A stretch of DNA of 16,277 nt from Desulfovibrio sp. (GCA_022837365.1 JALHHV010000017.1:1-16277), one strand, 5' to 3'; shown: positions 1 through 7,762, numbered from the stretch's first letter. Numbers and translations: made by a program. The notes: generated from the letters alone by a model not told the origin.

Positions 1-60
1 GTCTTCCATAACAAATCAAAAGGAGTTTTTCTTACACCACCATAGCTGTAAGCATACGAG
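1..60. other. left-edge AT-rich stretch, possible 3' flank of an RNA gene
   Basis: No gene can be supported here. The bases CCA-T-AACAAATCAA at 7-20 closely resemble the 3' end and flank of the tRNA-Glu gene in this window (CCA-C-AACAAATCAA at 7557-7570). The window may therefore begin at the last bases of a rightward tRNA whose body lies outside. The acceptor stem cannot be tested. A short open frame ending with TAG at 43-45 is an equally weak alternative. Confidence 0.2.
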
Positions 61-84
61 AACCCCGCGCATAGCGCGGGGTTT
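61..84 (+). terminator. intrinsic terminator of an off-window rightward transcript
   Basis: A perfect 10-bp stem (AACCCCGCGC at 61-70, GCGCGGGGTT at 74-83) with an ATA loop is followed on the plus strand by TTTTC. This is the usual shape of a Rho-independent terminator. It probably ends whatever is transcribed into the window from the left. Minus-strand use is less likely because no T run follows in that direction. Confidence 0.7.
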
Positions 85-93
85 TCTACATAC

Positions 94-123
94 AAAAACG
101 GCGGCCCCCTACGGGGCCGCCGT
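94..123 (-). terminator. intrinsic terminator of the pst operon
   Basis: An 11-bp perfect stem (98-108 with 113-123, loop CTAC) is followed on the minus strand by a run of five T (plus-strand AAAAA at 94-98). It lies about 48 bases beyond the pstA stop codon, so the leftward pst transcript very probably ends here. The strong hairpin plus T run is textbook. Confidence 0.85.
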
Positions 124-171
124 TCGTCGTCACACGGGGGGAACGATGCCGGGCGCGGCCCGCGCCGCCCC

Positions 172-1341
172 CTACCATTTGCGCTCGTACTTGTTGCGCA
201 GCCAGATGGCCGTGGCGTTCATGCCCAGCAGCAGCACCAGCAGCACCATGATGCCTGCGGCGGTGCGCTCGGAAAAGGCCCGCTGCGAATCCGACGCCCA
301 GGTGAATATCTGGGCGGGCAGCACCGTGGCCGCGCTGTTGAAGTTTTCCGGGGCCTCGGGGATGTAGGCCATCATGCCCACGATGAGCAGGGGCGCGGTT
401 TCGCCCATGGCGCGGGCCAGGCCGATGATGGTGCCGGTCAGGATGCCCGGCAGCGACAACGGCAGGACGTGGTGCCAGACCACCTGCAACGGCGTGGCCC
501 CAAGGGCCAGCGCCGCCTCGCGGATGGACGGGGGAATGGACCGGATGGCCGCCCGCGTGCTGATGATGATGGCGGGCAGGGTCATCAGCGACAGGGTGAG
601 GCCGCCCACCAGGGCCGACGAGCGGGCCACCCCCATGAAGTTGATGAAGATGGCCAGCCCCAGCAGCCCGTACAGGATGGACGGGATGGCCGCCAGGTTG
701 TTGATGTTCACCTCGATGATCTGGGTCAGCCGGTTGTCCGGCGCGAATTCCTCCAGGTACACCGCGCACATCACCCCCACGGGGAAGCTGATGGCCAGGG
801 TGATCAGCAGCACGTACAGCGAGCCGATGGCCGCCGCGCGGATGCCCGCCAGTTCCGGCAGCTTGGAGTCGCCCGATTCGAAGAACCCCCAGTTGAAGGC
901 CAGGCGCGCCTTGCCTTCCTGGCGCATGGTGTCCACCAGCGCCTGGTGCCTGGGCCGCAGCCGGTTGGGATTCCCCTTCATGTACTGGTCGGTGTCCGCG
1001 CTGGCCAGCACCCACAGTTCCTGCGAGGTGCCGATGAGCCGGCTGTTCTCGGCCATCATGGACGGGATGAGCCGGGTGAAGCTGCGCGAGACCACCTGCA
1101 CCGTGTCCGGGTCCATGGCGGCGTAGGGATTGTCGTGCGCCTCGGCCGTGTAGTTCACGGTCACCAGCAGTTCCGCCTGCTGGAAGGCCGGGTAGCCCTT
1201 CATGGTGATGTCGAACAGGAAGAACACCAGGAACGCCCCGGCCAGGAACAGCGCGGAAATGGCGCACAGGCGGAAGCGTTTTTCGGCCGCGCGCCGCTTG
1301 CGCAGCAGGGCCTTTTCGTCGATGCCGAACAGTGATGCCAT
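172..1341 (-). CDS. pstA: phosphate ABC transporter permease PstA
   Basis: This is one of the two inner-membrane permeases of the high-affinity phosphate importer; it pairs with PstC and docks the PstB ATPase. The 389-residue product has an N-terminal basic stretch and first membrane helix (about 28-48) resembling the DUF3333 extension seen in some PstA proteins. A long periplasmic loop follows (about 49-168), then five helices (about 170-382). The ABC-permease EAA loop is visible at 274-294 (REAALALGATPLQ, then LPLSLPGI), followed by the conserved GLARAMGETAP segment. It is about 90 residues longer than E. coli PstA, mostly in the N-terminal loop. The start is ATG with a GGGGGG ribosome-binding site. 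It begins 9 bases after the pstC stop, so the two are translated from one message. It is the last gene of the operon. Confidence 0.93.
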   Translation of the reverse strand: MASLFGIDEKALLRKRRAAEKRFRLCAISALFLAGAFLVFFLFDITMKGYPAFQQAELLVTVNYTAEAHDNPYAAMDPDTVQVVSRSFTRLIPSMMAENSRLIGTSQELWVLASADTDQYMKGNPNRLRPRHQALVDTMRQEGKARLAFNWGFFESGDSKLPELAGIRAAAIGSLYVLLITLAISFPVGVMCAVYLEEFAPDNRLTQIIEVNINNLAAIPSILYGLLGLAIFINFMGVARSSALVGGLTLSLMTLPAIIISTRAAIRSIPPSIREAALALGATPLQVVWHHVLPLSLPGILTGTIIGLARAMGETAPLLIVGMMAYIPEAPENFNSAATVLPAQIFTWASDSQRAFSERTAAGIMVLLVLLLGMNATAIWLRNKYERKW

Positions 1342-1350
1342 GCCGCCCCC

Positions 1351-2595
1351 CTACTCGTACTGTTCGCGAAACTTGCGGATGACCACCAGCGAGACCACGT
1401 TGAGCACCAGCGTGAGCACCAGCAGCACGAGGCCCAGCCCGAAGGCCGAAAGGGTCTGCGGGCTGTCGAAGGCCTGGTCGCCGGTGAGCGAATCCACGAT
1501 GCTCACGGTGACGGTGGTCATGCTCTTCAGCGGGTTCCACGTCAGGTTGGGCATGAGCCCGGCGGCCATGACCACGATCATGGTCTCGCCCACCGCGCGC
1601 GACACGGCCAGCAGCACGGCGGACACCACGCCCGGCAGGGCCGCGGGCAGCACCACCTTGCGGATGGTTTCCGACGTGGTGGCCCCCAGCGCGTACGACC
1701 CTTCGCGCATGGCCTGGGGCACGGCGTTGATCACGTCGTCCGACAGCGAGGAGACCAGCGGGATGATCATCACCCCCATGACCAGGCCCGGCGCCAGGGC
1801 GTTGGTGTATTCCGCCTCCAGCCCCACGGCCTCGGCCAGGTGCACGATGAGCGGGCTGACCGTGATGGCCGCGAAGAACCCGTAGACCACGGTGGGGATG
1901 CCCGCCAGGATTTCCAGCGCGGGCTTGGCGATGCGCCGCACCCGCTTGCTGGCGTATTCGGCCATGTACACCGCCGCGAACAGCCCCATGGGCACGGCCA
2001 CCAGCATGGCTACGGCGGTGATGTAGAAGGTGCCCGCGAACAGCGGCAGCGATCCGAATTCCGGCGTGGCCACGTTGCCGTCGGCCCGGCCGGTGGAAAT
2101 GAGAAAGGCCGTCTCCGGGCTCCACTTGGTGCCGGTCAAAAAGTCCCACAGGTTCACCAGCCGGAAGAACTGCATGGCCTCGAACACCACCGAGACCACG
2201 ATGCCGATGGTGATGAGGATGGAAATGCACGAGGCCCCGATGAGCGCCCAGCGCACCGCGCCCTCCACCCGGTGGATGGCGCGGAAGTCGCGCCCGATGG
2301 CCCGCTGCGACCAGACCAGGCCCAACGCGGCCAGGGCCACGCCCCCGCCCGCCAGCACCGGGCCGGGCACGGTGACGACGTGCAGCAGGTGCAGCAGCCC
2401 CGCCAGCACGAACAGGCCCATGGACGGCAGCGCCACCCACAGGCACGAATACCACCCGTAGTACACGAGCGGCGAATGGAATTCCGTGCCGCGCGCATTG
2501 TCCGCGCCGGCCCTGCGCCGGGCGATCATGTACGCCAGCACCGAAAGCGGCAATATGGCCATCAGGGCCATCTGCAACGCGCTTCCCATGGTCAT
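1351..2595 (-). CDS. pstC: phosphate ABC transporter permease PstC
   Basis: This is the partner permease of PstA in phosphate import. The chosen start gives 414 residues. Counting from an upstream GTG at 2625 (424 residues), extra hydrophobic segments appear at about 18-36, 55-82 and 88-105. The canonical permease core follows: a helix near 195-220, LEILAGIPTVVYGFF near 238-251, and the EAA loop REGSYALGATTSETIRKVVLP at 307-327 with SRAVGETM after it. The N-terminal half resembles the extra domain (PF12501 type) of long PstC proteins. I prefer ATG at 2595, preceded by GGGAT, because the GTG at 2625 lies inside a strong hairpin (2611-2632). An ATG at 2589 is also possible. The gene lies about 91 bases after pstS and 9 bases before pstA. 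Confidence 0.92.
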   Translation of the reverse strand: MTMGSALQMALMAILPLSVLAYMIARRRAGADNARGTEFHSPLVYYGWYSCLWVALPSMGLFVLAGLLHLLHVVTVPGPVLAGGGVALAALGLVWSQRAIGRDFRAIHRVEGAVRWALIGASCISILITIGIVVSVVFEAMQFFRLVNLWDFLTGTKWSPETAFLISTGRADGNVATPEFGSLPLFAGTFYITAVAMLVAVPMGLFAAVYMAEYASKRVRRIAKPALEILAGIPTVVYGFFAAITVSPLIVHLAEAVGLEAEYTNALAPGLVMGVMIIPLVSSLSDDVINAVPQAMREGSYALGATTSETIRKVVLPAALPGVVSAVLLAVSRAVGETMIVVMAAGLMPNLTWNPLKSMTTVTVSIVDSLTGDQAFDSPQTLSAFGLGLVLLVLTLVLNVVSLVVIRKFREQYE

Positions 2596-2610
2596 GTGCG
2601 ATCCCGTTGG

Positions 2611-2632
2611 CCGGGGGGCGCGCACCCCCCGG
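2611..2632 (-). other. hairpin directly upstream of the pstC start
   Basis: CCGGGGGG (2611-2618) pairs with CCCCCCGG (2625-2632) around a 6-base loop, within the leader of pstC on the polycistronic message. It lies 16 bases upstream of the preferred pstC ATG and could influence translation or mRNA ends. The function is inferred only. Confidence 0.45.
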
Positions 2633-2643
2633 AAATGGTGAAG

Positions 2644-2671
2644 GCCGGGGAAGGCGGCTTCCTTCCCCGGC
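2644..2671 (-). other. pstS-pstC intercistronic hairpin
   Basis: A perfect 11-bp stem (2644-2654 with 2661-2671) and 6-base loop lies 16 bases after the pstS stop codon. No T run follows on the minus strand, so it is not a full terminator. Hairpins at this position in binding-protein operons commonly stabilise the upstream message or attenuate the downstream one, giving more binding protein than permease. That role is an inference here. Confidence 0.55.
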
Positions 2672-2686
2672 GCGTGCGGCCCGTTG

Positions 2687-3721
2687 CTACTTCAGGTCGG
2701 CGGCGGTCAGCTTCCTGAAGCCGGTCACGTCCTTGCGCACCTGCTCGCGTTCGGCGGCGGGCAGCGGGATGAGGCCGATGGTCTTCAGGTAGCCGGAATC
2801 GCCGATCATCTTTTCGGACATGAACAGTTCCACGTATTCCTTCAGACCGGCAATCTTCCCGATATGCGCGTCCTTCACGTAGAAGAACAGCGCGCGGGAA
2901 ATGGGGTACCTGGCCGAAGAGATGGCCTCGAAGGTGGGCTGGTTGCCTTCCACGGTGCAGCCCTTGATGCGGTCCTTGTTCTCGGCCAGGAAGCTGTAGC
3001 CGAAGATGCCCACGGCCTCGGTGTCCTTGGTCAGCTTCTGCACGATGAGGTTGTCGTTTTCACCGGCGGGCACGTAGGGGCCGTCCTGGCGGATCTTCTT
3101 GTACTGGGCGGCGTCCTTGCCCAGCACGGCCTTGAAGGTCTCGTCCTTGCCGGTGAACTTTTCCACCACCATTTCGATGAAGGCGTCGCGGGTGCCGGAG
3201 GTGGCGGGCGGGCCGTAGATGACGATCTTGCGGTCGGGCAGGGCCGGGTTCAGCTGCTTCCAGGTCTTGTAGGGGTTGGGAGCCAGCTTGCCGTCCACGG
3301 GCACTTCCTCCAGCACCGCCAGGGCCAGGTCCTTCAGGGAAAGGTTCATGTCGGCGTTGCCGATGTTCTGGGCGATGACGATGCCGTCGAAGCCGATCTT
3401 GGCCTCGGTGATATCGGTGACGCCGTTCTTGGCGTTGGTCTCGAACTCCTCGACCTTCATGCGGCGGGAGGAGTTGGTGATGTCCGGGGTGTCGGGGCCG
3501 ACGCCCGCGTAGAACAGCTTGTGGCCGCCGCCCGAACCGGTGGATTCGACCACGGGCGACTTGAACTGCTTGTTGGTGGCGCCGAATTCTTCGGCCACGG
3601 CGCTGGAGAAGGGATACACGGTGCTGGAACCCACGATGCGGATCTGGTCGCGGGCTTCGGCCACACCGGCCAGCGACAGCACGAGCGCGGCGGCCAGCGC
3701 CACTTTCTTGAACGATTTCAT
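2687..3721 (-). CDS. pstS: periplasmic phosphate-binding protein PstS
   Basis: PstS captures phosphate in the periplasm and hands it to the PstCA permease. The 344-residue product begins with a Sec signal peptide: basic MKSFKK, a hydrophobic core, and AEA cleavage after about residue 23. The mature protein has the phosphate-loop motifs of this family: SSTVYPFSS (32-40), ESTGSGGGHKLF (59-70) and ATSGTRDAF (173-181). This resembles the PBP-like (PF12849) type. I chose ATG at 3721 over an upstream in-frame start at 3778 because it has a strong GGGAGGC ribosome-binding site and is followed immediately by the signal peptide. It is the first gene of the pstS-pstC-pstA operon, preceded by a candidate Pho-type promoter. 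Confidence 0.95.
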   Translation of the reverse strand: MKSFKKVALAAALVLSLAGVAEARDQIRIVGSSTVYPFSSAVAEEFGATNKQFKSPVVESTGSGGGHKLFYAGVGPDTPDITNSSRRMKVEEFETNAKNGVTDITEAKIGFDGIVIAQNIGNADMNLSLKDLALAVLEEVPVDGKLAPNPYKTWKQLNPALPDRKIVIYGPPATSGTRDAFIEMVVEKFTGKDETFKAVLGKDAAQYKKIRQDGPYVPAGENDNLIVQKLTKDTEAVGIFGYSFLAENKDRIKGCTVEGNQPTFEAISSARYPISRALFFYVKDAHIGKIAGLKEYVELFMSEKMIGDSGYLKTIGLIPLPAAEREQVRKDVTGFRKLTAADLK

Positions 3722-3790
3722 TGCAAGCCTCCCTGACGGTTCCCTGTATGGGGGTAGTTGTGTGCGATTCAGCGTCAACGCGCCACAAGA

Positions 3791-3844
3791 ATTATCCAGC
3801 GCACGTTACGGCCTGTTGTGACAACCGTTACAATCCTGTGTCAT
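3791..3844 (-). promoter_or_regulatory. candidate pstS promoter with Pho-box-like repeats
   Basis: On the minus strand a GATAAT -10 element (3791-3796) lies about 60-70 bases upstream of the pstS ATG, with no good -35. Upstream of it are PhoB-box-like half-sites TTGTAAC and TTGTCAC. One is part of an 11-base palindrome GTTGTGACAAC at 3815-3825, and another TGTCAT lies at 3839-3844. Weak -35 plus upstream Pho half-sites is the usual layout of phosphate-starvation promoters. However, the half-sites here are 9 rather than 11 bases apart, so assignment to PhoB is tentative. Confidence 0.4.
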
Positions 3845-3892
3845 GCGGCCCGTTGCGTGGCTGGCAACGGCGCAGGGCACGCATGTCTGCCA

Positions 3893-6421
3893 TCATTCCT
3901 TTTCATCGCAGTGGGTTGCACCATCGCCATCGCACGTCATGCCGTCCATGACATGTTGCAGTTCCCCGGCCAGGCGCGAAAGCCCGGCCACGGCTTCGGC
4001 CGATTCGGCCATGCCCTGCGCGGTCTCGCGGGCGATGGCGTCCACTTCCGCCACGGCGCGCACCACTTCCTCACCGCCACGCGTCTGGGCCTCGGCCATG
4101 GCCGCGATGGCCCGCACTTCGCCGCCGGAATCGCCGATGCGGGCCAGGATGTCGTCCAGCGCCCCGCCGGAGCGGGTGGCCAGCGCGTCGCTTTCGCGCA
4201 CGGCCCCGGCCACGCTGGCGGTGCTGTCCACGAAGCCGCGCGTGGCCCGCTGGATGGCTCGGATGCGCTCGCCCACCTGGCCGGTGGCGCTCATGGTCTT
4301 TTCCGCCAGCTTGCGCACCTCGTCGGCCACCACGGCGAAGCCCCGCCCGGCCTCCCCGGCACGGGCCGCCTCGATGGCGGCGTTGAGGGCCAGCAGGTTG
4401 GTCTGGTCGGCGATGTCGCTGATGACGCCCATGATCTGGCCGATGGATTCCGCCTCGCGCCCCAGTTCCGTCACGTTTTCCTGCAACCGTTCCACCTGGC
4501 CGAGCACCCGGTGCATCACCTCCATGGAGGAGCGCACCACGTCGCGGCCATCCTCGGCCACCCGCATGGTGGAACCGGCCATGTCCACGGCCAGCGCGGC
4601 GCGGCGGCCCACCTCGGCCACGGTCTGGTTCATGCGGTCCATGGCGGCGGTCACCTCGTCCACGCGGGCCAGCTGGCGGGCGGCGCCGTCGCTGGAGTGG
4701 GCCACCTGCTCGGCCAGTTCGTGGGCGGACGAGGCCACCCGGCGGGCGATGTCCTCCGCCTCGCGCGCGGTGGCGGCGATGACCGCGTTCTGGGCGTCCA
4801 GCCGGGCGTGCTGGGCGCGCTCGTGGGTCAGGTCCACCCACAGCGAGATGGCCCCTATCAGGTCGCCCTCCAGGTCGTAGATGGGCGTGGCCACCATGTG
4901 CAGCACCACCTCGCGCCCGTCGGCCTGCGGGTCGAGGATGAGGTCTTCGGCCACCCGGCCGCGCCGCTCCATGCTGCGCCGGGTCAGCACCGGGCGGGCG
5001 GCGTCGGCCGCGCCGCCGTACACCAGTTCGCCCAGTTGCCTGCCCAGCCACGCGGAAGGTTCGCCCGCGCGCCGCAGCACGGCCAGGGCCTCGGCATTGA
5101 CGTGGGTGATGTTGTTGGCAAGGTCCACCACCACGCAGGGCACCACCACCCCGTCCAGCACCCCCTGGCTGAATCCCAGGCGCATGCGCAGTTCGCCCAC
5201 CATGGCCTGCACAGCGCGCACCGTGGCCCCGATGGTGTCGTCGGCCGCGTAGTGGAAGGTGTAGTCGAAGTTGCCGCGCGCCACCTGCTGGGCCAGGGTG
5301 GCCAGCCGCTGCATGGGCACCATGAGCTGGCGCACCATCAGCCAGATGACCAGCGCGGCCACGGGCAGGGCCACGGCGGCGGCGATGCCCGCGCCGCGCC
5401 ACAGCCGGGCGCTGACGCCTTCCATCAGGTCGGCGCGGCTGACGGTGGTGACGAAGGTGACGTCCCACGGGGCGTAGCGGTCGGCGCAGGCTTCGTACTC
5501 CTCGCCGCCGTCCGTATAGATGACGGCGCGGGAATCGCCTGGGTAGATGACGGCGCGGGAGTCACCCCCGTAGGCGGCGGTGTCCGGGCCGCCGGAACCG
5601 GCACCGGGCGACAAGGCCGCGCCCCATGGCAGGTCGGAAATGTTGCACCCCACCATGGAAGGGTCATGATGGATGAGGATGGTGCCCCCGCCGTCGAAGG
5701 CAAAGGAATGCCCCTTGCCGCCCACGTTGTGGCGCACCACGGCGGCGGCGAATTCCGGGGCCAGCAGGGGGCGGGCCACCTCCACCGCGCCCAGTATCTC
5801 GCTGCCGTCCATGCCCTTTACCGGGGCGTAGGCGGCCAGGTTCCATTGGCCGCCCACCTTGAGAATGCCGGTGAAGCCGTTGCCGGACAGCAGCGCCGCC
5901 GTCACCGGGCTCTCCTTCCCGAGGACGGTCCAGCGGGCGCTGCCGGACGGGTCGGCCACGCTGGTGCTGACGCGCGCCAGCCGCCCTTCGTGCAGTTGCA
6001 GCACGGAGGCCCCCACCCCGGCCAGGTCGCGGATGCGGTCCACGAGGTCGGTGCTTTCGTGCAGGTAGGCGGACCCCAGCTTGAAGCCGGGCAGGGTGGC
6101 CTTCACTTGTTGGCCGGTGTCGGCGTCGCGCAGGGTGGCCTCCACCTCCATGAATATTTCCGGAATGGGGAACCCGGCCAGGCCGAACTGCAACTGCATC
6201 AGCCTGAGGTCCGAGCCGATCTTGTTGCGGTTCAGCGTGTCCTGGAATTTCGCGGATTCCATGAGCAGTTGCGAGACGTTGCGCAACGATGCGCGTCCCT
6301 GCGCCAGGTAGCCGCGCCGGGTGTCCACCAGGCTGGTGACCAGCATGCCGGACATGGCGGCCAGCACCATGACCAGCGAGCCCGCGATGAGCTTGGTGCG
6401 GAACGATACGGTGGTGAACAT
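3893..6421 (-). CDS. methyl-accepting chemotaxis protein with Cache, HAMP and PAS domains
   Basis: This is a membrane chemoreceptor that controls CheA kinase activity and flagellar behaviour. The 842-residue product has TM1 at about 10-30, a large periplasmic Cache-type sensor at about 35-335, TM2 at about 343-365, HAMP at about 366-415, a PAS domain at about 418-535, and a signalling domain at about 560-825. The conserved hairpin tip is visible at 664-709 ([19 protein letters not shown], then [14 protein letters not shown]). No CheR-docking pentapeptide is seen; the C-terminus ends ATHCDEKE. The ligand cannot be told from sequence. ATG at 6421 is preferred because it has an AAGGA ribosome-binding site and leads straight into TM1; an upstream in-frame start at 6592 would add 57 unlikely residues. 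The sensor contains a 9-residue tandem duplication (about 287-304). The gene is monocistronic and lies upstream of pstS on the same strand. Confidence 0.93.
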   Translation of the reverse strand: MFTTVSFRTKLIAGSLVMVLAAMSGMLVTSLVDTRRGYLAQGRASLRNVSQLLMESAKFQDTLNRNKIGSDLRLMQLQFGLAGFPIPEIFMEVEATLRDADTGQQVKATLPGFKLGSAYLHESTDLVDRIRDLAGVGASVLQLHEGRLARVSTSVADPSGSARWTVLGKESPVTAALLSGNGFTGILKVGGQWNLAAYAPVKGMDGSEILGAVEVARPLLAPEFAAAVVRHNVGGKGHSFAFDGGGTILIHHDPSMVGCNISDLPWGAALSPGAGSGGPDTAAYGGDSRAVIYPGDSRAVIYTDGGEEYEACADRYAPWDVTFVTTVSRADLMEGVSARLWRGAGIAAAVALPVAALVIWLMVRQLMVPMQRLATLAQQVARGNFDYTFHYAADDTIGATVRAVQAMVGELRMRLGFSQGVLDGVVVPCVVVDLANNITHVNAEALAVLRRAGEPSAWLGRQLGELVYGGAADAARPVLTRRSMERRGRVAEDLILDPQADGREVVLHMVATPIYDLEGDLIGAISLWVDLTHERAQHARLDAQNAVIAATAREAEDIARRVASSAHELAEQVAHSSDGAARQLARVDEVTAAMDRMNQTVAEVGRRAALAVDMAGSTMRVAEDGRDVVRSSMEVMHRVLGQVERLQENVTELGREAESIGQIMGVISDIADQTNLLALNAAIEAARAGEAGRGFAVVADEVRKLAEKTMSATGQVGERIRAIQRATRGFVDSTASVAGAVRESDALATRSGGALDDILARIGDSGGEVRAIAAMAEAQTRGGEEVVRAVAEVDAIARETAQGMAESAEAVAGLSRLAGELQHVMDGMTCDGDGATHCDEKE

Positions 6422-6831
6422 GCGCCCGTCCTTGGAATATGTCCGGGAAGATGCCCGGAAAAAATGCTCGGGGAATGCGCCGGTGCGGCGCGGGATGCGG
6501 GCCGGGGCGGGAAGCGGATGGAAGCGGGACGCGCGAAACGCGCGCCCCGGCGGCAGGGGCGCGCCACCCTCCCCGGCGGCTGGCGTATTCATGGGCCACG
6601 CGGGCGAAGATCAGGTGACGACGGGGTCACGTTTCCGTAACGCATGGCGGTTGCCCGCACTTTCCACATGTTGGCGCATGTGGCGTTCGCGTTACGGCGG
6701 GCAATGACGGCGGCGGCCGGGAATGCCCGCCGCGCGGCCGGTGCGTTTCCGGGCCGGACGTGCTACACGGCGCGCATGACGATCATCCACGCCCGCATCC
6801 TCTCCGCCGCGCCCGCCCGCCGGAGGCCCCG
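6422..6831. other. 410-bp divergent intergenic region
   Basis: This is the space between the chemoreceptor (leftward) and the dciA-like gene (rightward). It holds the nested inverted repeat at 6635-6697 and a small CCGGG/CCCGG hairpin at 6443-6458. No convincing promoter hexamers and no additional gene were found. Short frames crossing it are artefacts of high GC. Confidence 0.6.
6635..6697. repeat. nested inverted repeat (possible operator or structured RNA)
   Basis: CCGTAACGC (6635-6643) is the exact reverse complement of GCGTTACGG (6689-6697). Between them CCACATG (6664-6670) pairs exactly with CATGTGG (6677-6683) around a 6-base loop. The result is a two-level stem with asymmetric internal loops of 20 and 5 bases. 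It lies midway between two divergent genes. It may be a regulator-binding region or a folded leader RNA; the sequence does not decide which. Confidence 0.5.
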
Positions 6832-7371
6832 GTGAAGGCCATCGGCGAAGCCCTGCGCGGGTTCCTGGAACGGCGAGGCGCACCCGAACGGATGCGCCTC
6901 GTCCGCCTGTGGGAGAACTGGGACATGGTCATGGGGGTGGACATCGCCGTGCTGGCCTACCCGCTGGGGCACCGCAAGCGCATCCTGCTGGTGGGGGCGG
7001 AGGACAACATGGCCATGCAGGACCTGACCTTCCTGACGCCGGAAATCCTGGAGCGGGTCAACGCCTTCATGGACGACGTGTCCGACGGGCCGTACTTCGA
7101 ACGGGTGGAGGTGCACCTGCTGCAACGCCGCACTCCGCTGGACGAGGTGCGCGTGACGCGCGGCGCGCCGCCGCCCCGCGTGCCGCCCCGGCCGGACAAC
7201 CTGGGCGGGCTGCTGGGCGCCTTCGACCCGGAATCGCCCGTGGCCCGCGCCTACGCCAGCTACGTGCGCATGTTCCGCGAAATCGGGGATGCCGCCGCGA
7301 AGCCGGGCGATGCCGGACGGGACGGGCGCGACAGGCGTGACGGGCGTGACGGGCCCAACGGGAGGAAGTGA
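6832..7371 (+). CDS. DUF721/DciA-family protein
   Basis: DciA-family proteins load or assist the replicative helicase DnaB in bacteria that lack DnaC. The 179-residue product has the DUF721 signature in its first 80 residues: LWENWDMVMGVDIA (26-39), a hydrophobic strand ILLVGAEDN (51-59), and LTPEILERVNAF (68-79), matching the W...vG...ia and terminal L.p.il..iN pattern. The rest is proline-rich and then a charged low-complexity tail (159-179) encoded by 9-bp repeats. The start is GTG at 6832 with GGAGG five bases upstream; a more upstream in-frame start at 6760 lacks such a site and would add unconvincing residues. It is followed by tRNA-Glu on the same strand. Confidence is good for the family and lower for the helicase-loading role. 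Confidence 0.75.
   Translation: MKAIGEALRGFLERRGAPERMRLVRLWENWDMVMGVDIAVLAYPLGHRKRILLVGAEDNMAMQDLTFLTPEILERVNAFMDDVSDGPYFERVEVHLLQRRTPLDEVRVTRGAPPPRVPPRPDNLGGLLGAFDPESPVARAYASYVRMFREIGDAAAKPGDAGRDGRDRRDGRDGPNGRK
7321..7356 (+). repeat. four tandem 9-bp repeats in the dciA-like 3' end
   Basis: Four units of form GACRGGCGY/GACGGGCCC lie head to tail in frame and encode DGR-DRR-DGR-DGP. They form a charged flexible tail and are likely to vary in copy number by slippage. Confidence 0.7.
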
Positions 7372-7423
7372 GCCCCCTCGCCCCCGCTCCCGTATTCTCC
7401 TGCCGCGCCGCCATCTTTTTCGC

Positions 7424-7453
7424 TTGACGCACCCCGCGCCTTCGGAGTATCCG
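7424..7453 (+). promoter_or_regulatory. candidate promoter of tRNA-Glu
   Basis: TTGACG at 7424-7429 and TATCCG at 7448-7453 are 18 bases apart. They lie about 30 bases upstream of the mature tRNA 5' end, as expected for a stable-RNA promoter. The -35 is strong and the -10 is weak. Confidence 0.5.
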
Positions 7454-7482
7454 TCTCTTCCGCGCCGCATGGCGCACAGGGT

Positions 7483-7559
7483 GTCCCCATCGTCTAGCTG
7501 GCCCAGGACAACGGCCTTTCACGCCGTCGACAGGGGTTCAAATCCCCTTGGGGACGCCA
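7483..7559 (+). tRNA. tRNA-Glu (anticodon UUC)
   Basis: The cloverleaf is complete. The acceptor stem GTCCCCA (7483-7489) pairs with TGGGGAC (7549-7555), with discriminator G and encoded CCA at 7557-7559. The anticodon stem is ACGGC/GCCGT with loop CTTTCAC, giving anticodon TTC at 7518-7520, which reads GAA and GAG. The T arm is GGGG-TTCAAAT-CCCC. The gene stands alone between the dciA-like and TetR genes, with its own promoter and terminator. Confidence 0.97.
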
Positions 7560-7568
7560 CAACAAATC

Positions 7569-7592
7569 AAGGAGGCTTTCGCCTCCTTTTTT
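7569..7592 (+). terminator. intrinsic terminator of tRNA-Glu
   Basis: The 8-bp stem AAGGAGGC (7569-7576) and GCCTCCTT (7581-7588), loop TTTC, runs directly into a T tract ending at 7592. It begins 10 bases after the tRNA CCA. Confidence 0.92.
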
Positions 7593-7762
7593 GTTTGGCT
7601 GGCCGAGCGGATTTGGCCCCGGCTTCGCCGGTACTTGCAGGAGGCACGGCGCATGGCTATCCTGCCACCTGCACGGCCCGCACCGGCGGCGCGGCCGTAT
7701 CGCCATACCCGGCGTACCTGGCGCATCGGGCGCGCATCCCAGCACCACCCCCGAGAGGTATC

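Noticed and set aside
86..2455. 789-residue open frame on the minus strand over pstA and pstC
   Set aside because: It is another frame of two clear permease genes and is dominated by Gly, Arg, His, Pro and Ala, as expected for a shadow frame in high-GC DNA.
3850..3870. Hairpin CCGTTGC/GCAACGG as terminator of the chemoreceptor gene
   Set aside because: Stem is only 7 bp, and no T run follows on the minus strand, so it is not convincing as an intrinsic terminator.
6422..6592. 57-residue N-terminal extension of the chemoreceptor
   Set aside because: The extension is Pro/Arg/Ala-rich, precedes the first membrane helix without a signal, and lacks a ribosome-binding site, unlike the ATG at 6421.
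3758..6640. 960-residue open frame on the plus strand opposite the chemoreceptor
   Set aside because: It is antisense to a chemoreceptor with all conserved domains; it has no ribosome-binding site, no recognisable domain and a His/Gly/Ala-rich shadow composition.
7300..7370. Collagen-like GxTGVTGPTG stretch in a second frame
   Set aside because: It results from reading the 9-bp repeats of the DciA-like tail in another frame, and the frame then runs through the tRNA gene.
7593..7660. tRNA-Ser/Leu-like D-arm words (TGGCCGAGCGG) after tRNA-Glu
   Set aside because: No matching acceptor stem, anticodon arm or T arm follows; chance similarity in GC-rich sequence.
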